DNA of 64,000 bases from an uncultured Bacteroidales bacterium (lineage in GTDB: Bacteria; Bacteroidota; Bacteroidia; Bacteroidales; UBA932). This document shows positions 53,065 through 62,110 of this stretch, one piece after another (the first letter of the stretch is position 1; each line of letters opens with the position of its first letter). The translations under genes and the position numbers were made by a program. The DNA lies in NCBI GenBank assembly GCA_900318955.1, contig ONMJ01000003.1:1-64000 (forward strand), written 5' to 3'. The notes under the pieces were generated by a model. It did no database searches, was not told the DNA's origin, and worked only from the letters and a program-made list of their open reading frames with translations.

Positions 53065-53736
53065 ATGAATAAAAAGACTAAAGATATATTATGGCGCTAT
53101 AGCGTCGCGACACTCGGACTGATACTTGTAGCCCTCGGTGTAGCCCTGTCACTCAAGTCCAATCTCGGAACAGCCCCTGTATCATGTCCACCAGCTATTC
53201 TAAACCTTCGATGGACCGGGATTAGCGTTGGGACTTTCACTTGGATGATGCACATAGTTTTCATCCTCTCCCAGGTTGCCATGCTCGGAAAGAAATTCAA
53301 AGCAGAATACCTCATGCAGATACCTGCAGCCTTTGTTTTCGGGTATCTTTGCGACGCTGCCATCTGGGCTGTAGACGGTATTGTTGTCAACAATTACCTT
53401 ACCCGGATGGCTCTTTGCATCGCTACCGTAATACTTACCGCAATCGGCATCCGCCTCGAAATTATCGGAAATGCTTGGATGCTGGCCGGAGATAAAACCA
53501 CTCAGGTTATCTCCGAAGTAACCGGCATCAAATTCAGCAACGTAAAGATATACTTCGATATCTTCCTGGTCGCTCTTTCCGCTCTTTTCGCTTGGCTTGC
53601 TTTCGGGGTGCTGACAGGCGACGGGGAAAATGTGGTGATCCGGGAAGGAACGATAATCCTCGCTTTCTTCACCGGCCTCTGCATGAAAATCACCGACCCC
53701 CTCGTCGACAGGCTTTTCCTTAGGAAAACGACCTAG
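53065..53736 (+). CDS. DUF6198/YczE-like membrane protein
   Basis: 223 residues from the ATG at 53065. Five to six hydrophobic segments; the N-terminal pattern L-x-x-G-V-A-L-S-L-K-S-N-L-G-T-A-P-V-S is that of the YczE/YitT-type integral membrane proteins. Function unknown. A TACTTTTG -7 box at 53044-53051 lies within a run of related 10-mers (GCATATTTTC, GCATCTTTG, CATACTTTTG) between this gene and the divergent peptidase gene. Confidence 0.75.
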   Translation: MNKKTKDILWRYSVATLGLILVALGVALSLKSNLGTAPVSCPPAILNLRWTGISVGTFTWMMHIVFILSQVAMLGKKFKAEYLMQIPAAFVFGYLCDAAIWAVDGIVVNNYLTRMALCIATVILTAIGIRLEIIGNAWMLAGDKTTQVISEVTGIKFSNVKIYFDIFLVALSALFAWLAFGVLTGDGENVVIREGTIILAFFTGLCMKITDPLVDRLFLRKTT

Positions 53737-53772
53737 TCGTCAATGTGGAGAAGTTTCCCCTTTTTATCAAAC

Positions 53773-54261
53773 TTAAGTTCGAGGCCATTGGCAGATAGTT
53801 TCCATCGATGTGTATTGGGGACTAAGCCCAAGTGATTCGTAGAAGGCCCTAGCTCCGGGATTGCATTCCCAGACGTGCAGAGTGATGTTGTAGCACCCCC
53901 TTTCTAAAGCAAAAGCTCTTACGTACTCGAAAAGGGCCTTACCAATGCCATTGCCCCTTGACGATTCGTCTACACAAATATCGTCAATATAGAGAGTTGT
54001 GAGTGGCTGAAGGCTGCCACTATCTTGACGCTGTAAGACGCAGAAGGCATAGCCAAGCACGGTTCCTGCCTTATCATATACAAAAACAGGAGTCTCGGGA
54101 TTATTAAAGATGGAAAGAAGTTCTTCGTCAGTATATTTCTTTCCTTCCGGGCGAAAAAGATCGGGCCTCCCCCTGTGGTGGACTTCCAAGACCTGCCTAA
54201 GAAGCTTATTAACAGCCTCCAGGTCATTCTGTCTCGCCTTTCGTATGTTCTCGCCAGACAT
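53773..54261 (-). CDS. GNAT family N-acetyltransferase
   Basis: 162 residues. IRKARQNDLEAVNKLL at the start, the acetyl-CoA motif V-D-E-S-S-R-G-N-G-I-G-K-A-L (R-x2-G-x-G) near 111-125, and HVWECNPGARAFYESLGL near the end are classic. The substrate is not predictable. It starts 8 nt after the small Cys-motif gene. Confidence 0.88.
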   Translation of the reverse strand: MSGENIRKARQNDLEAVNKLLRQVLEVHHRGRPDLFRPEGKKYTDEELLSIFNNPETPVFVYDKAGTVLGYAFCVLQRQDSGSLQPLTTLYIDDICVDESSRGNGIGKALFEYVRAFALERGCYNITLHVWECNPGARAFYESLGLSPQYTSMETICQWPRT

Positions 54262-54269
54262 TTCTTGAC

Positions 54270-54464
54270 TTACTGATACTTCTTGAAGTTGTATTTTTCC
54301 CTTAGCACAGCCTTTACCTCATCACTCTGATTGGTAAAGTAATTCTTCCATCCGGGACAGAAGTTGATGTGCCACCGCCAGAAGCGCCCAAGAGCAGATT
54401 TCGGATTGTTATCGTACGAAGAGCGAAACTTGCAGTTCTCGCAGGGGTAAGATTTCTGTGACAT
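54270..54464 (-). CDS. Small protein with a C-x-x-C motif (64 aa)
   Basis: 64 residues: MSQKSYPCENCKFRSSYDNNP..., with C8-x2-C11 and a third Cys at about 36 (INFCPGWKNYF), basic at the end. The layout is that of a small metal-binding or zinc-ribbon-like protein common in Bacteroidota; function unknown. A minus-strand TATATTTG is at 54516-54509 with a weak ATTG 20 nt further up. Confidence 0.65.
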   Translation of the reverse strand: MSQKSYPCENCKFRSSYDNNPKSALGRFWRWHINFCPGWKNYFTNQSDEVKAVLREKYNFKKYQ

Positions 54465-54612
54465 GATCGATTCTGTTTAAATAAGAGAAGGCAACAAACA
54501 TCAAAAGTCAAATATAACTATTTGTTGGCAGTATTACAATTAAATCCTGAAAGTAAGCTAATTACGCGTCCGATGAGAGGGGTTGGGGAGAGGGTAACGT
54601 GGATAGGGATTT

Positions 54613-54757
54613 ATCCCTCACTCTCCGGGATTTCGTCGGGCCGATGGCCCTCCGACTTCCATCCCCGCCTGCGGCGGGGCGTGCAAAGCGACAAAAAAGT
54701 CTGTGTTCAAGCAAGCTTGGCACAGACTTTTTTGTCACTTTGCGGAGAGTGAGGGAT
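54613..54757 (-). repeat. Post-tRNA element 2: same architecture behind tRNA-Ser(UGA)
   Basis: On the minus strand the tRNA 3' end (54757-54743) is followed by a long hairpin (54743-54683), a GC-rich hairpin (54679-54663, CCCCGCC arms) and a third (54650-54638, GGGCC-ATC-GGCCC), then a 15-bp perfect inverted copy of the tRNA 3' end at 54627-54613. The order and the hairpin 2/3 sequences match element 1. The copy reads GGAGAGT here and GGTGAGT in element 1, in each case matching its own tRNA. Confidence 0.8.
54683..54743 (-). terminator. Long hairpin, probable terminator or 3'-processing structure of tRNA-Ser(UGA)
   Basis: Arms 54683-54705 and 54721-54743 pair over 23 positions with a single non-Watson-Crick pair, which is G-U on the minus-strand RNA but C-A on the plus-strand RNA, so the minus (tRNA) strand is the one preserved. 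Each arm contains a run of six A or T, giving an intrinsic-terminator-like structure. It starts at the discriminator base of the tRNA. Confidence 0.7.
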
Positions 54758-54827
54758 TCGAACCCCCGGTGCCTTTCAGCACAACAGTTTTCAAGACTGC
54801 CGCCATCGACCACTCGGCCAACTCTCC
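54743..54827 (-). tRNA. tRNA-Ser(UGA)
   Basis: 85 nt including the discriminator G. Acceptor GGAGAGT/ACTCTCC, class-II D-arm GCCGAGTGGTCGATGGC, anticodon loop CTTGAAA giving TGA, long variable arm, T-loop TTCGAAT. CCA is not encoded. It lies upstream of the lspA-dksA-ileS unit's end and is followed by post-tRNA element 2. Confidence 0.93.
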
Positions 54828-54871
54828 AAAAGGGAATGCAAAGATATTAATTTTTTTTAAAGTTCACAATT

Positions 54872-55474
54872 TTAGTTCTCTTTCATGAAAAACTTATACT
54901 GAAAAAGAATCAAATATATGGCTCCGACCGTCACGCAGCTATCTGCAAAATTGAAAACCGGGGAGAAAAAAATGTCACCGCCGATAAGCGGAATGCTCTC
55001 CGGCCATGTCCAAAGAGGGAAATAAAGCATATCTACAACCTTTCCCTGCATGAAAGGAGCATAGCTGCCGCCAAGGGTCGCAACAGCGAAAGGGGTAGAT
55101 TCACTGAAAACCAAGCCGTAGAAAAGGCAATCTATTATGTTGCCCATTGCCCCGGCAGTAATCAACGTGAGGCCGACGAGCACTCCTGTCGGGACGGGAT
55201 TCTCCCTTTTCAAGAGCTTGGCTATCCACCAGCATAGAAAAGCGAAAAGGCCTATCCTGAATACTGTCAGGAAATATTTCCCTATTACCCCGCCGAAGGA
55301 CATGCCGAAAGCCATGCCCTTATTCTCAATAAAAAGAATCTGGAACCAATGTCCAATAACGTTGAAGTGCTCACCGATAGTCATATTCGTCTTAACCAGA
55401 ATCTTCATGACCTGGTCGACGACTACGAGCACAACTCCTAAAATCAGCAGCCGCTTTCCCTTGGAGAGTGCCAT
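54872..55474 (-). CDS. lspA: Lipoprotein signal peptidase
   Basis: 200 residues with four membrane segments, slightly longer than the E. coli enzyme. The family motifs are present: [26 protein letters not shown] (first catalytic Asp) and [11 protein letters not shown] (second Asp in N-x-A-D). It cuts the signal peptide from lipoproteins and is essential. Start overlaps the stop of the DksA-like gene (TGATG). Confidence 0.93.
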   Translation of the reverse strand: MALSKGKRLLILGVVLVVVDQVMKILVKTNMTIGEHFNVIGHWFQILFIENKGMAFGMSFGGVIGKYFLTVFRIGLFAFLCWWIAKLLKRENPVPTGVLVGLTLITAGAMGNIIDCLFYGLVFSESTPFAVATLGGSYAPFMQGKVVDMLYFPLWTWPESIPLIGGDIFFSPVFNFADSCVTVGAIYLILFQYKFFMKEN

Positions 55475-55875
55475 CAGTTCTTACCTTTCTTAGCCAGCAT
55501 TTCCTTAGCCTCTACTGTAAGGGTAGCATGTGGGACAAGACGGAGGCGCTCCTTGGGTATGAGCTTTCCGGTAACACGGCAGATGCCGTACGTCTTGTTC
55601 TCGATACGAGCTAAAGCCCCTTCCAGATTCTGAATGAACTGATATTGGCGCTGGGCAAGCTGGCTTGCCTCTTCCTTGGAACGCTGGAAGGCACCGTCAT
55701 CCTCAACCGTCTTGAATGTGGGGGCAGTATCCTCGATGTCATTGCCTCCATTGTGCATCACGACCTCTCGAAGAGTCCTGTACTCAGCTTTCGCCTTTTC
55801 AAGCTTTTCGAGAATAATAGCTCGGAACTCGGCGAGTTCCTCATCAGTGTAACGGGTCTTTACATTCTCTTCCAT
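55474..55875 (-). CDS. TraR/DksA-type protein of the Bacteroidota form
   Basis: 133 residues. An N-terminal coiled-coil-like helix pair (about 10-90) and a short C-terminal finger region, YGICRVTGKLIPKERLRLVPHATLTVEAK. Only one of the four zinc cysteines of the classical DksA finger remains; this is usual for the Bacteroidota branch. It probably binds RNA polymerase through the secondary channel, but that is inferred from the family. It sits between ileS (20 nt away) and lspA. Confidence 0.85.
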   Translation of the reverse strand: MEENVKTRYTDEELAEFRAIILEKLEKAKAEYRTLREVVMHNGGNDIEDTAPTFKTVEDDGAFQRSKEEASQLAQRQYQFIQNLEGALARIENKTYGICRVTGKLIPKERLRLVPHATLTVEAKEMLAKKGKN

Positions 55876-55895
55876 AGTATTGTTGTATTAAGGTA

Positions 55896-58800
55896 TTATC
55901 GTGTCACTTGAATTCCGATTTCTCCATCATTCCACTCCGTAGGAGTACCCTTGTTCACTGCTTTTTCAAGAGATACGGAGCGAGAGAGAGTCTGGGCGGC
56001 AATATAATCGGAGAAACTTCCGAGGGCGGAAGAAATCTCGTCATAGAAAGCACCCTCAGCATAGATTATCGTATCAATACGGTCTGTAACATCGAATCCA
56101 CTCCCCTTTCGAAGATTTTGAATCCTGTTGACAAGCTCTCGGGCAGTTCCTTCCTTCCTGAGGGCATCGGTAAGCTCAACATCGAGAGCGACTGTAAGCG
56201 AGCCCTCTGTTGCAACGAGCCATCCGGGCATATCCTCGGAAGAAATCACATAGTCACCGGGATTGAGGACTACTTCCCCGCCAGGAAGCGAAAGCGAGTA
56301 AGGAACCGATGAAGTCTCAGCATTCTTGATCTCGGAAATGACCTTCTGATCAAGTCCCTGGAAGGCGGCTGCAATCTCTTTCATACGTGCTCCGTAAACC
56401 TTGCCGAGAGTCTTGAAATTGGGCTTTATCTTCATCGTGATGACTCCGGTGATGTCTGAAATGAACTCCATCTCCTTGACATTGACCTCACTGAGAATGA
56501 GATTCTTCACGGCGGAAAGTCGATCCCTTACCTTGTCCGAAATGACAGGGACAAGCATCTTTGCAAGAGGCTGACGCACCGGGATACCGACTTTTTTCCT
56601 AAGCGCAAGGACCATAGATGTGGCATTCTGGGCAAGCGACATACGCTCTTCCAGATCGCCGTCGACTAGAGATGGATCCGAATCAGGCATTAAGGTGAAA
56701 TGCACTGAATCTTCTCCTGTGAGGTCGCAATAGAGACGGTCCATATAGAAAGGAGCAATCGGAGATGAAAGGATGGCGACATCCTTCAGCACCTCATAGA
56801 GAGTCTGATAAGCGGCAAGCTTGTCGGAAGTCATCTCCCCACCCCAGAAACGCTTGCGGTTGAGCCTGACATACCAGTTGGAAACATGGTCACAGACAAA
56901 GTCCTGAATAAGACGTCCTGCCAAAGTCACATCATAGTCCTCATACGCGGCCCTGACATCATGAATCAGGGTATTCAGCTTCGAAACCATCCACTTGTCA
57001 ATCTCCGGACGCTCAGAATAAGGAACAGCGGCTGCAGAAGGGTCGAAGCCGTCCACATTGGCATAGAGGGCGAAGAATGAGTAGGTATTGTAAAGGGTAC
57101 CGAAGAACTTGCGGCGTACTTCGTCGACACCGGCCTCATCGAACTTCAGATTGTCCCAAGGCTGGGCATTGGTAAGCATATACCAGCGGAGAGGGTCTGC
57201 CCCATAAGTATCAAGAGCCTTGAAAGGATCGACGGCATTTCCGAGCCTCTTGGACATCTTATTGCCGTTCTTATCCAGTACGAGTCCGTTAGAAATAACC
57301 CTCTTAAAGGCAGGGGTCCCGCTTACCATAGTATGAATCGCATGGAGAGTGTAGAACCATCCGCGCGTCTGATCCACTCCTTCTGCGATGAAATCAGCAG
57401 TAGCTCCGAATCCCGGCTGTCCGAGGTTGCGAAGTCCTTCCTGGGCATAAGGCATAGCACCGGAATCGAACCAGACGTCGATAAGATCGCTCTCCCTCGT
57501 CATCTTCTTTCCGGAAGGGGAAACGAGGAATATCTGATCCATAAACGGTCTGTGAAGATCGATCTTATTGTAATTGTCAAGGCTCATATCCTCCGGATTG
57601 AACCCCTTGTCTTTCAAAGGATTCGATGCCATAAAGCCGGCCTTGACACTCTTTTCTATCTCATCGAAAAGCTCGGCAGCCGATCCGATGCATATCTCTT
57701 CCCTGCCGTCCTCGGTACGCCATATCGGGAGCGGAGTACCCCAGAAGCGGGAGCGGCTGAGATTCCAGTCCTGGATATTTTCAAGCCACTGCCCGAAACG
57801 ACCGGTACCGGTAGACTCGGGTTTCCAAGTGATGGTCTTGTTGAGCGCGACCATCTCGTCTTTTACAGCAGAGGCCTTGATGAACCACGAATCCAAAGGA
57901 TAATAGATTACAGGACAGTCGGTTCTCCAGCTATGAGGATAGCTGTGGACATGTTTCTGCATCCTGAAAAGACGACCGTCCGCTTTCATCATGACACAAA
58001 GGTCGACATCGAGCACAGGAGCGTCCTTTGGAAGGGGTTCTTCACCATGGAGCTTACGGAAATAATCGTCGATGGCATTTTTCACATACCTCCCGGAGAA
58101 CTCTTTGTAGCTAGGATCAACCGAAGCCTCAACATACTGAGGATCAAGATCTTCCACGCGGACAAAGCGTCCCTGAGTATCAACCTGTGCCATCGGATTG
58201 CCATTCTTGTCAACCGGCATAATTCCCACGATGCCGGCAGCGGCAGCGACCCTCTTGTCGTCAGATCCGAAGGTCGGAGCAATATGGACAATACCGGTAC
58301 CATCCTCGGTAGTCACATAATCGCCTTCGATCACCCTGAAAGCATCTCCGTCCGGCTTGAACCAGGGGATAAGCTGATGATAGCGGATACCTGCGAGCTC
58401 ACTTCCGAGGAAAGATCCGTCGAGAACCTTGTACGGGATAATCTTATCGCCTTTTACATAACCCTCAAGAGGCAGGTCCTCGCCTTTTGGGTTGAACCAG
58501 GCGCCGAGAAGCTCTTTTGCAAGGATATAGATCGCAGGCTCACCGGTATACTGGTTGAAGGACAAAACCCTTATATACTCTATCTTCGGACCTACGCAGA
58601 GCGCAGTATTGGAAGGAAGAGTCCAAGGAGTAGTGGTCCATGCAAGGAAATAAACCGAGAGGGATTCAGTACCGAAAAGCGGCTGCGACTTGCCGTCCTT
58701 GATGACTTCGAACTGGACGGTCGCCGTCGTATCGGTCACATCGCGGTAGCATCCCGGCTGGTTGAGCTCATGAGAACTGAGGCCGGTGCCATCGGTAGGA

Positions 58801-59345
58801 GAATAGGGCTGGATTGTGTATCCTTTATAGAGCAAACCCTTGTCATAAATCTTCTTCAGAAGGTACCAGAGGGTCTCTATATAACGATTGTCGTAGGTGA
58901 TATAAGGATCGTTCATATCGACCCAGTAGCCTACCCTCTCTGTCATATTCACCCACTCTGCGGTATATTTCATGACCTCCTTACGGCAGGTCGCATTATA
59001 TTCCTCGATAGATACCTTGGTGCCGATATCAGCCTTCGTAATCCCAAGTTTCTTCTCAACACCGAGTTCGACCGGAAGACCATGGGTATCCCATCCAGCA
59101 CGACGGCGTACTTTGAAGCCGGTCTGAGTCTTGTAACGGCAGATAGCATCCTTTATTGAACGGGCCATGACATGGTGGATTCCAGGCATACCGTTAGCTG
59201 AAGGAGGGCCCTCGAAGAAAATGAACTCAGGAGCGCCTTCGCGAAGCGAAAGCGACTGCTCGAAAGTATGGTTTTTCTTCCACCTTTCAAGCACTTCATT
59301 CCCAACCGAAACAAGATCTAAACCTTTATATTCTTTAAATGTCAT
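55896..59345 (-). CDS. ileS: Isoleucyl-tRNA synthetase, type 2, with a GIHH signature
   Basis: 1149 residues, the long eukaryote-like (type 2) form. The class I signature reads PSANGMPGIHH (G55-I-H-H58), i.e. the glycine and first histidine of the usual HIGH are exchanged. The second motif NKMSKRLGN is intact, as is the editing domain (WTTTPWTLPSNTAL, residues about 234-247). It attaches isoleucine to its tRNA. Type-2 enzymes are known to resist mupirocin, and the GxHH variant is reported to be especially resistant. It leads the ileS-dksA-lspA unit and has a consensus promoter at 59377-59408. Confidence 0.96.
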   Translation of the reverse strand: MTFKEYKGLDLVSVGNEVLERWKKNHTFEQSLSLREGAPEFIFFEGPPSANGMPGIHHVMARSIKDAICRYKTQTGFKVRRRAGWDTHGLPVELGVEKKLGITKADIGTKVSIEEYNATCRKEVMKYTAEWVNMTERVGYWVDMNDPYITYDNRYIETLWYLLKKIYDKGLLYKGYTIQPYSPTDGTGLSSHELNQPGCYRDVTDTTATVQFEVIKDGKSQPLFGTESLSVYFLAWTTTPWTLPSNTALCVGPKIEYIRVLSFNQYTGEPAIYILAKELLGAWFNPKGEDLPLEGYVKGDKIIPYKVLDGSFLGSELAGIRYHQLIPWFKPDGDAFRVIEGDYVTTEDGTGIVHIAPTFGSDDKRVAAAAGIVGIMPVDKNGNPMAQVDTQGRFVRVEDLDPQYVEASVDPSYKEFSGRYVKNAIDDYFRKLHGEEPLPKDAPVLDVDLCVMMKADGRLFRMQKHVHSYPHSWRTDCPVIYYPLDSWFIKASAVKDEMVALNKTITWKPESTGTGRFGQWLENIQDWNLSRSRFWGTPLPIWRTEDGREEICIGSAAELFDEIEKSVKAGFMASNPLKDKGFNPEDMSLDNYNKIDLHRPFMDQIFLVSPSGKKMTRESDLIDVWFDSGAMPYAQEGLRNLGQPGFGATADFIAEGVDQTRGWFYTLHAIHTMVSGTPAFKRVISNGLVLDKNGNKMSKRLGNAVDPFKALDTYGADPLRWYMLTNAQPWDNLKFDEAGVDEVRRKFFGTLYNTYSFFALYANVDGFDPSAAAVPYSERPEIDKWMVSKLNTLIHDVRAAYEDYDVTLAGRLIQDFVCDHVSNWYVRLNRKRFWGGEMTSDKLAAYQTLYEVLKDVAILSSPIAPFYMDRLYCDLTGEDSVHFTLMPDSDPSLVDGDLEERMSLAQNATSMVLALRKKVGIPVRQPLAKMLVPVISDKVRDRLSAVKNLILSEVNVKEMEFISDITGVITMKIKPNFKTLGKVYGARMKEIAAAFQGLDQKVISEIKNAETSSVPYSLSLPGGEVVLNPGDYVISSEDMPGWLVATEGSLTVALDVELTDALRKEGTARELVNRIQNLRKGSGFDVTDRIDTIIYAEGAFYDEISSALGSFSDYIAAQTLSRSVSLEKAVNKGTPTEWNDGEIGIQVTR

Positions 59346-59376
59346 ATTTTTTGACTAATTTTGCAGTAATAGTCTA

Positions 59377-59408
59377 CAAAGATACAATTTTTTTGAGGTT
59401 ATATCAAA
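59377..59408 (-). promoter_or_regulatory. Promoter of ileS
   Basis: On the minus strand, TTTG at 59408-59405, spacer of 20 nt, TATCTTTG at 59384-59377. The ATG is at 59345. A plus-strand TAATTTTG at 59356-59363, a likely -7 box for cvpA, lies inside the same gap. Confidence 0.7.
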
Positions 59409-59412
59409 AACA

Positions 59413-59907
59413 ATGAACACTCTTGACATCATTCTGCTCATCTGCTTCGTCCCTGCGATAATCCGCGGACTCTCAAAAGGATTCCTTGAGCAAGCTGTCT
59501 CGCTGGCAGGAGTGATTGCAAGTGTATGGGCTTCCTTCCACTTCTCCTCTATCGTCTCCACGTGGATCAAACCTTATATCGAGGTCTCTGACACCCTCAT
59601 CAGCGTCATATCCTTCGCCTCTATTCTGGTAGTCGGACTTGTCCTTACCGTCCTCATAGCGAAGGCTCTGACAAAGGTCATAGAAATGGCGATGCTGGGA
59701 TGGCTCAACAAGGCCCTCGGCCTCCTGCTCGGCATAGTAGTCACCCTCCTCATCCTTGGGGTCATAATAGTGATGTTCGACACGATAAACCTCAAATACG
59801 GCCTTGTTTCGGAGACCGCCCTCTCCGAATCGATTATGTACAATTCGATAAAGGATCTCGCCTATACAGTCTTCCCTTATCTGAAGGAACTCCTCATGAA
59901 ACAGTAA
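59413..59907 (+). CDS. CvpA family membrane protein
   Basis: 164 residues with four membrane segments. The start M-N-T-L-D-I-I-L-L and I-I-R-G-L-S-K-G-F, with the L-A-G segment, are the CvpA pattern. In enterobacteria CvpA is needed for colicin V export and bile resistance; the precise activity is unknown. It starts one base before... the tsaB gene follows its stop by 1 nt, so the two are co-transcribed. Confidence 0.82.
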   Translation: MNTLDIILLICFVPAIIRGLSKGFLEQAVSLAGVIASVWASFHFSSIVSTWIKPYIEVSDTLISVISFASILVVGLVLTVLIAKALTKVIEMAMLGWLNKALGLLLGIVVTLLILGVIIVMFDTINLKYGLVSETALSESIMYNSIKDLAYTVFPYLKELLMKQ

Positions 59908-59908
59908 G

Positions 59909-60595
59909 ATGGCAAGAATACTTCTGATTGAAACATCAACATCCCTCTGCTCCGCCGCCCTTTCTGAGAACGGAGCAATAGTTTCATACGTTGAAAGCAC
60001 AGAGCCGAGGGTGCATGCGTCCATGACAGCCCCCTTCGTCAAAAAGGTGCTTGGAGATAATAAAGTCAGTGACTGCGACGCCGTTTGCGTAAGCCGCGGC
60101 CCGGGATCATATACAGGACTCAGGGTTGGAGTTTCCACGGCAAAGGGACTTTGTTTCGGCGGGGACATTCCCCTTCTTTCCGTGGGGACTCTGGACACTC
60201 TCGCTTTTCAGGCAATCGGAGAAGGACTCCTCCCTGAAGGATGCCGTTATATCGTCCCGATTATAGATGCAAGAAGGATGGAGGTCTATTCCGCCATATT
60301 CTCTCCGCATGGGGAGCAGCTTCGTGACGTAAAGTCGGAAATAATTGATGCTCAGAGCTTTGCCAAAGAACTCTCAGAAGGATCTGTCCTATTCATAGGG
60401 GACGGGGCAAAGAAATGCAGCGAGGTGATTTCAAGCAGCAACGCCTACTTTTCCCAGTGCTGCCCGAAAGCCTCCTCGATGGCCATCCCCGCCGAAAGAT
60501 CATATAAAGAAAAACGATTCGAAGACGTAGCGTACTTCGAACCGTTCTATCTAAAGGATTTCGTTGCAACTGTAAGCCGCAAGAACCTATTTTAA
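59909..60595 (+). CDS. tsaB: tRNA threonylcarbamoyladenosine synthesis protein TsaB
   Basis: 228 residues. ASKHA-fold start ILLIETSTSLCSAAL, then VSRGPGSYTGLRVGVSTAKGL, the TsaB signature, and PIIDARRMEVYSA. TsaB is the non-catalytic partner of TsaD in making t6A37 in ANN-decoding tRNAs. The last 9 nt overlap the convergent lipoprotein gene. Confidence 0.93.
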   Translation: MARILLIETSTSLCSAALSENGAIVSYVESTEPRVHASMTAPFVKKVLGDNKVSDCDAVCVSRGPGSYTGLRVGVSTAKGLCFGGDIPLLSVGTLDTLAFQAIGEGLLPEGCRYIVPIIDARRMEVYSAIFSPHGEQLRDVKSEIIDAQSFAKELSEGSVLFIGDGAKKCSEVISSSNAYFSQCCPKASSMAIPAERSYKEKRFEDVAYFEPFYLKDFVATVSRKNLF

Positions 60596-61714
60596 TTTCG
60601 ATTGGATATACTTCTCAAGAGATGCGGAAGTCGACATCGCAGGGGCAGCATCCAGTTCTCCGTCATAGATGAAAGAGAATGACGGGAGCCCGTTGATTGC
60701 ATAGTAGCCAATCAGAGGCGACTGATTGCCCCGCACATCGCAGACATTAATCCAAGGCATCTTCTGGGCACGAACTACGCTTGCCCAGTCAGTCTTGTCT
60801 ACATCGAATGAAACCGCGAAGATCTCAAGACCCTTGTCGTGATACTTCTCATAGAGGGGGCCAAGATAGTCAATATTGAACATCTTCTGATCATCAGTCG
60901 CTGCCCAGAAATAGATAAGAGTCAGTTTCTTAGCAACGTCGCTGAGTTTCACTTTTTGCCCATTGATATCTGGAAGCTCGATGTCAATATATCCTATCTC
61001 TTCAGCGCCCTCGATGCGTGCGGACATTTCCATTACATTCATCCTCTTAGCCGCCTCTTTTTCCAAAGCTTTAACATACTTGGACTCCGGGTAGACGGTT
61101 TTCAGGGAATCAGCCACACTACGGAAATGGATAGCATCTGTCCTGTTTCCGAAAACAGGGAAACCTTCGTCGACCTGCTGGTAAAGAACAGGGATGGAAG
61201 TCAGAGAGTGGCTGTTGTTGAGGATGTAAGACACTGCCCTACGGTAATAGTCGATATATGTCCTGGAAATCTCTTTCTGAAGATCCTTATTGCCGGTTTC
61301 CACAAACCTGTTGCCGAGGGCAGCCATTCTCATCTGGAAGTCGGCGAAATCTTTCTCTATCTGGGCGAGCTTCAAGGATTCTTCAGATCCTTCAACTGTG
61401 CAGGCCTTTCCGAGAGTATCGGATGTAACGGAAATAATGTCTCCCTTCTCCACTAAAAGAGAGGTGAACTTATTGTCCCCATGGAAAAGATATACGAACT
61501 CCGGCTTACCCTTCTCGACATCTATATCGTACTTAAAGGCTCCTGAAGCATCGGTTTTCACTGTATCAAGTACATGGAGACGATTGACATCCAATAACTC
61601 GACGATAATTTCAGAATCAGGGCCATCGGTAAGGGTGCCCTTGATTACTGTCTTCTGGCATGCGCAGAAAGCGGCGAGAGCGGCAAAAGCCGCAATAATT
61701 CTATAGCTTTTCAT
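60587..61714 (-). CDS. Lipoprotein with DUF4369-like and thioredoxin-like domains, lacking C-x-x-C
   Basis: 375 residues from the ATG at 61714 (MKSYRIIAAFAALAAFCACQ, lipobox with Cys19). An N-terminal beta domain (about 22-110) resembles DUF4369; a helical middle follows; the end (about 235-375) is a TlpA/AhpC-type thioredoxin fold. Where TlpA has W-C-x-x-C the sequence reads YFWAATDDQKMF, so the redox cysteines are missing and the domain is probably not an oxidoreductase; it may bind something instead. The start lies 14 nt inside the HIT gene. Confidence 0.8.
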   Translation of the reverse strand: MKSYRIIAAFAALAAFCACQKTVIKGTLTDGPDSEIIVELLDVNRLHVLDTVKTDASGAFKYDIDVEKGKPEFVYLFHGDNKFTSLLVEKGDIISVTSDTLGKACTVEGSEESLKLAQIEKDFADFQMRMAALGNRFVETGNKDLQKEISRTYIDYYRRAVSYILNNSHSLTSIPVLYQQVDEGFPVFGNRTDAIHFRSVADSLKTVYPESKYVKALEKEAAKRMNVMEMSARIEGAEEIGYIDIELPDINGQKVKLSDVAKKLTLIYFWAATDDQKMFNIDYLGPLYEKYHDKGLEIFAVSFDVDKTDWASVVRAQKMPWINVCDVRGNQSPLIGYYAINGLPSFSFIYDGELDAAPAMSTSASLEKYIQSKLK

Positions 61715-62105
61715 ACTCAGAGAGGATTGAATCGGCAATACTCTTCATCTCCTCGGGAGAAAGGCTGAGCTTTTCCTTACGGAAATCAAGGTCAGCCTCG
61801 CTCTGGAGAGGAACGAGATGAATATGGGTATGAGGCACTTCCATTCCCAGGACCGCGACACCGATTCTCTTGCAGGGGATAGCGGCTTTAAGAGCAATGG
61901 CGACCTTGCGGGCAAAGGCAGTCAGCCCCTCATAGGTCTTCTCATCGAGATCGAAGATATAGTCCGCCTCTACATGCCTCGGAATTACAAGGGTATGTCC
62001 CTTGGCAAGAGGACTTATATCGAGGAAAGCATAGAAGTCCTCGTTCTCGGCAACTTTCCAAGAAGGGATTTCGCCTGCTGCTATACGGGAAAAAATAGTA
62101 GCCAT
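61701..62105 (-). CDS. HIT family nucleotide hydrolase
   Basis: 134 residues, full length for the family. The start TIFSRIAAGEIPSWKV and the catalytic triad H92-T-H94-I-H96-L are typical of the Hint-like branch. It hydrolyses nucleoside phosphoramidates or dinucleotides; the natural substrate is not known. It lies 5 nt behind greA and overlaps the following lipoprotein gene. Confidence 0.9.
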   Translation of the reverse strand: MATIFSRIAAGEIPSWKVAENEDFYAFLDISPLAKGHTLVIPRHVEADYIFDLDEKTYEGLTAFARKVAIALKAAIPCKRIGVAVLGMEVPHTHIHLVPLQSEADLDFRKEKLSLSPEEMKSIADSILSEYEKL

Positions 62106-62110
62106 ACCAA

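Noticed and set aside
55474..55875. DksA-like protein damaged by loss of zinc cysteines
   Set aside because: The single-Cys finger is the usual form in Bacteroidota, so it is not a defect.
57333..59159. 608-codon plus-strand open frame
   Set aside because: It lies wholly antisense to ileS, whose protein is full length with intact motifs. Codon bias explains the open antisense frame.
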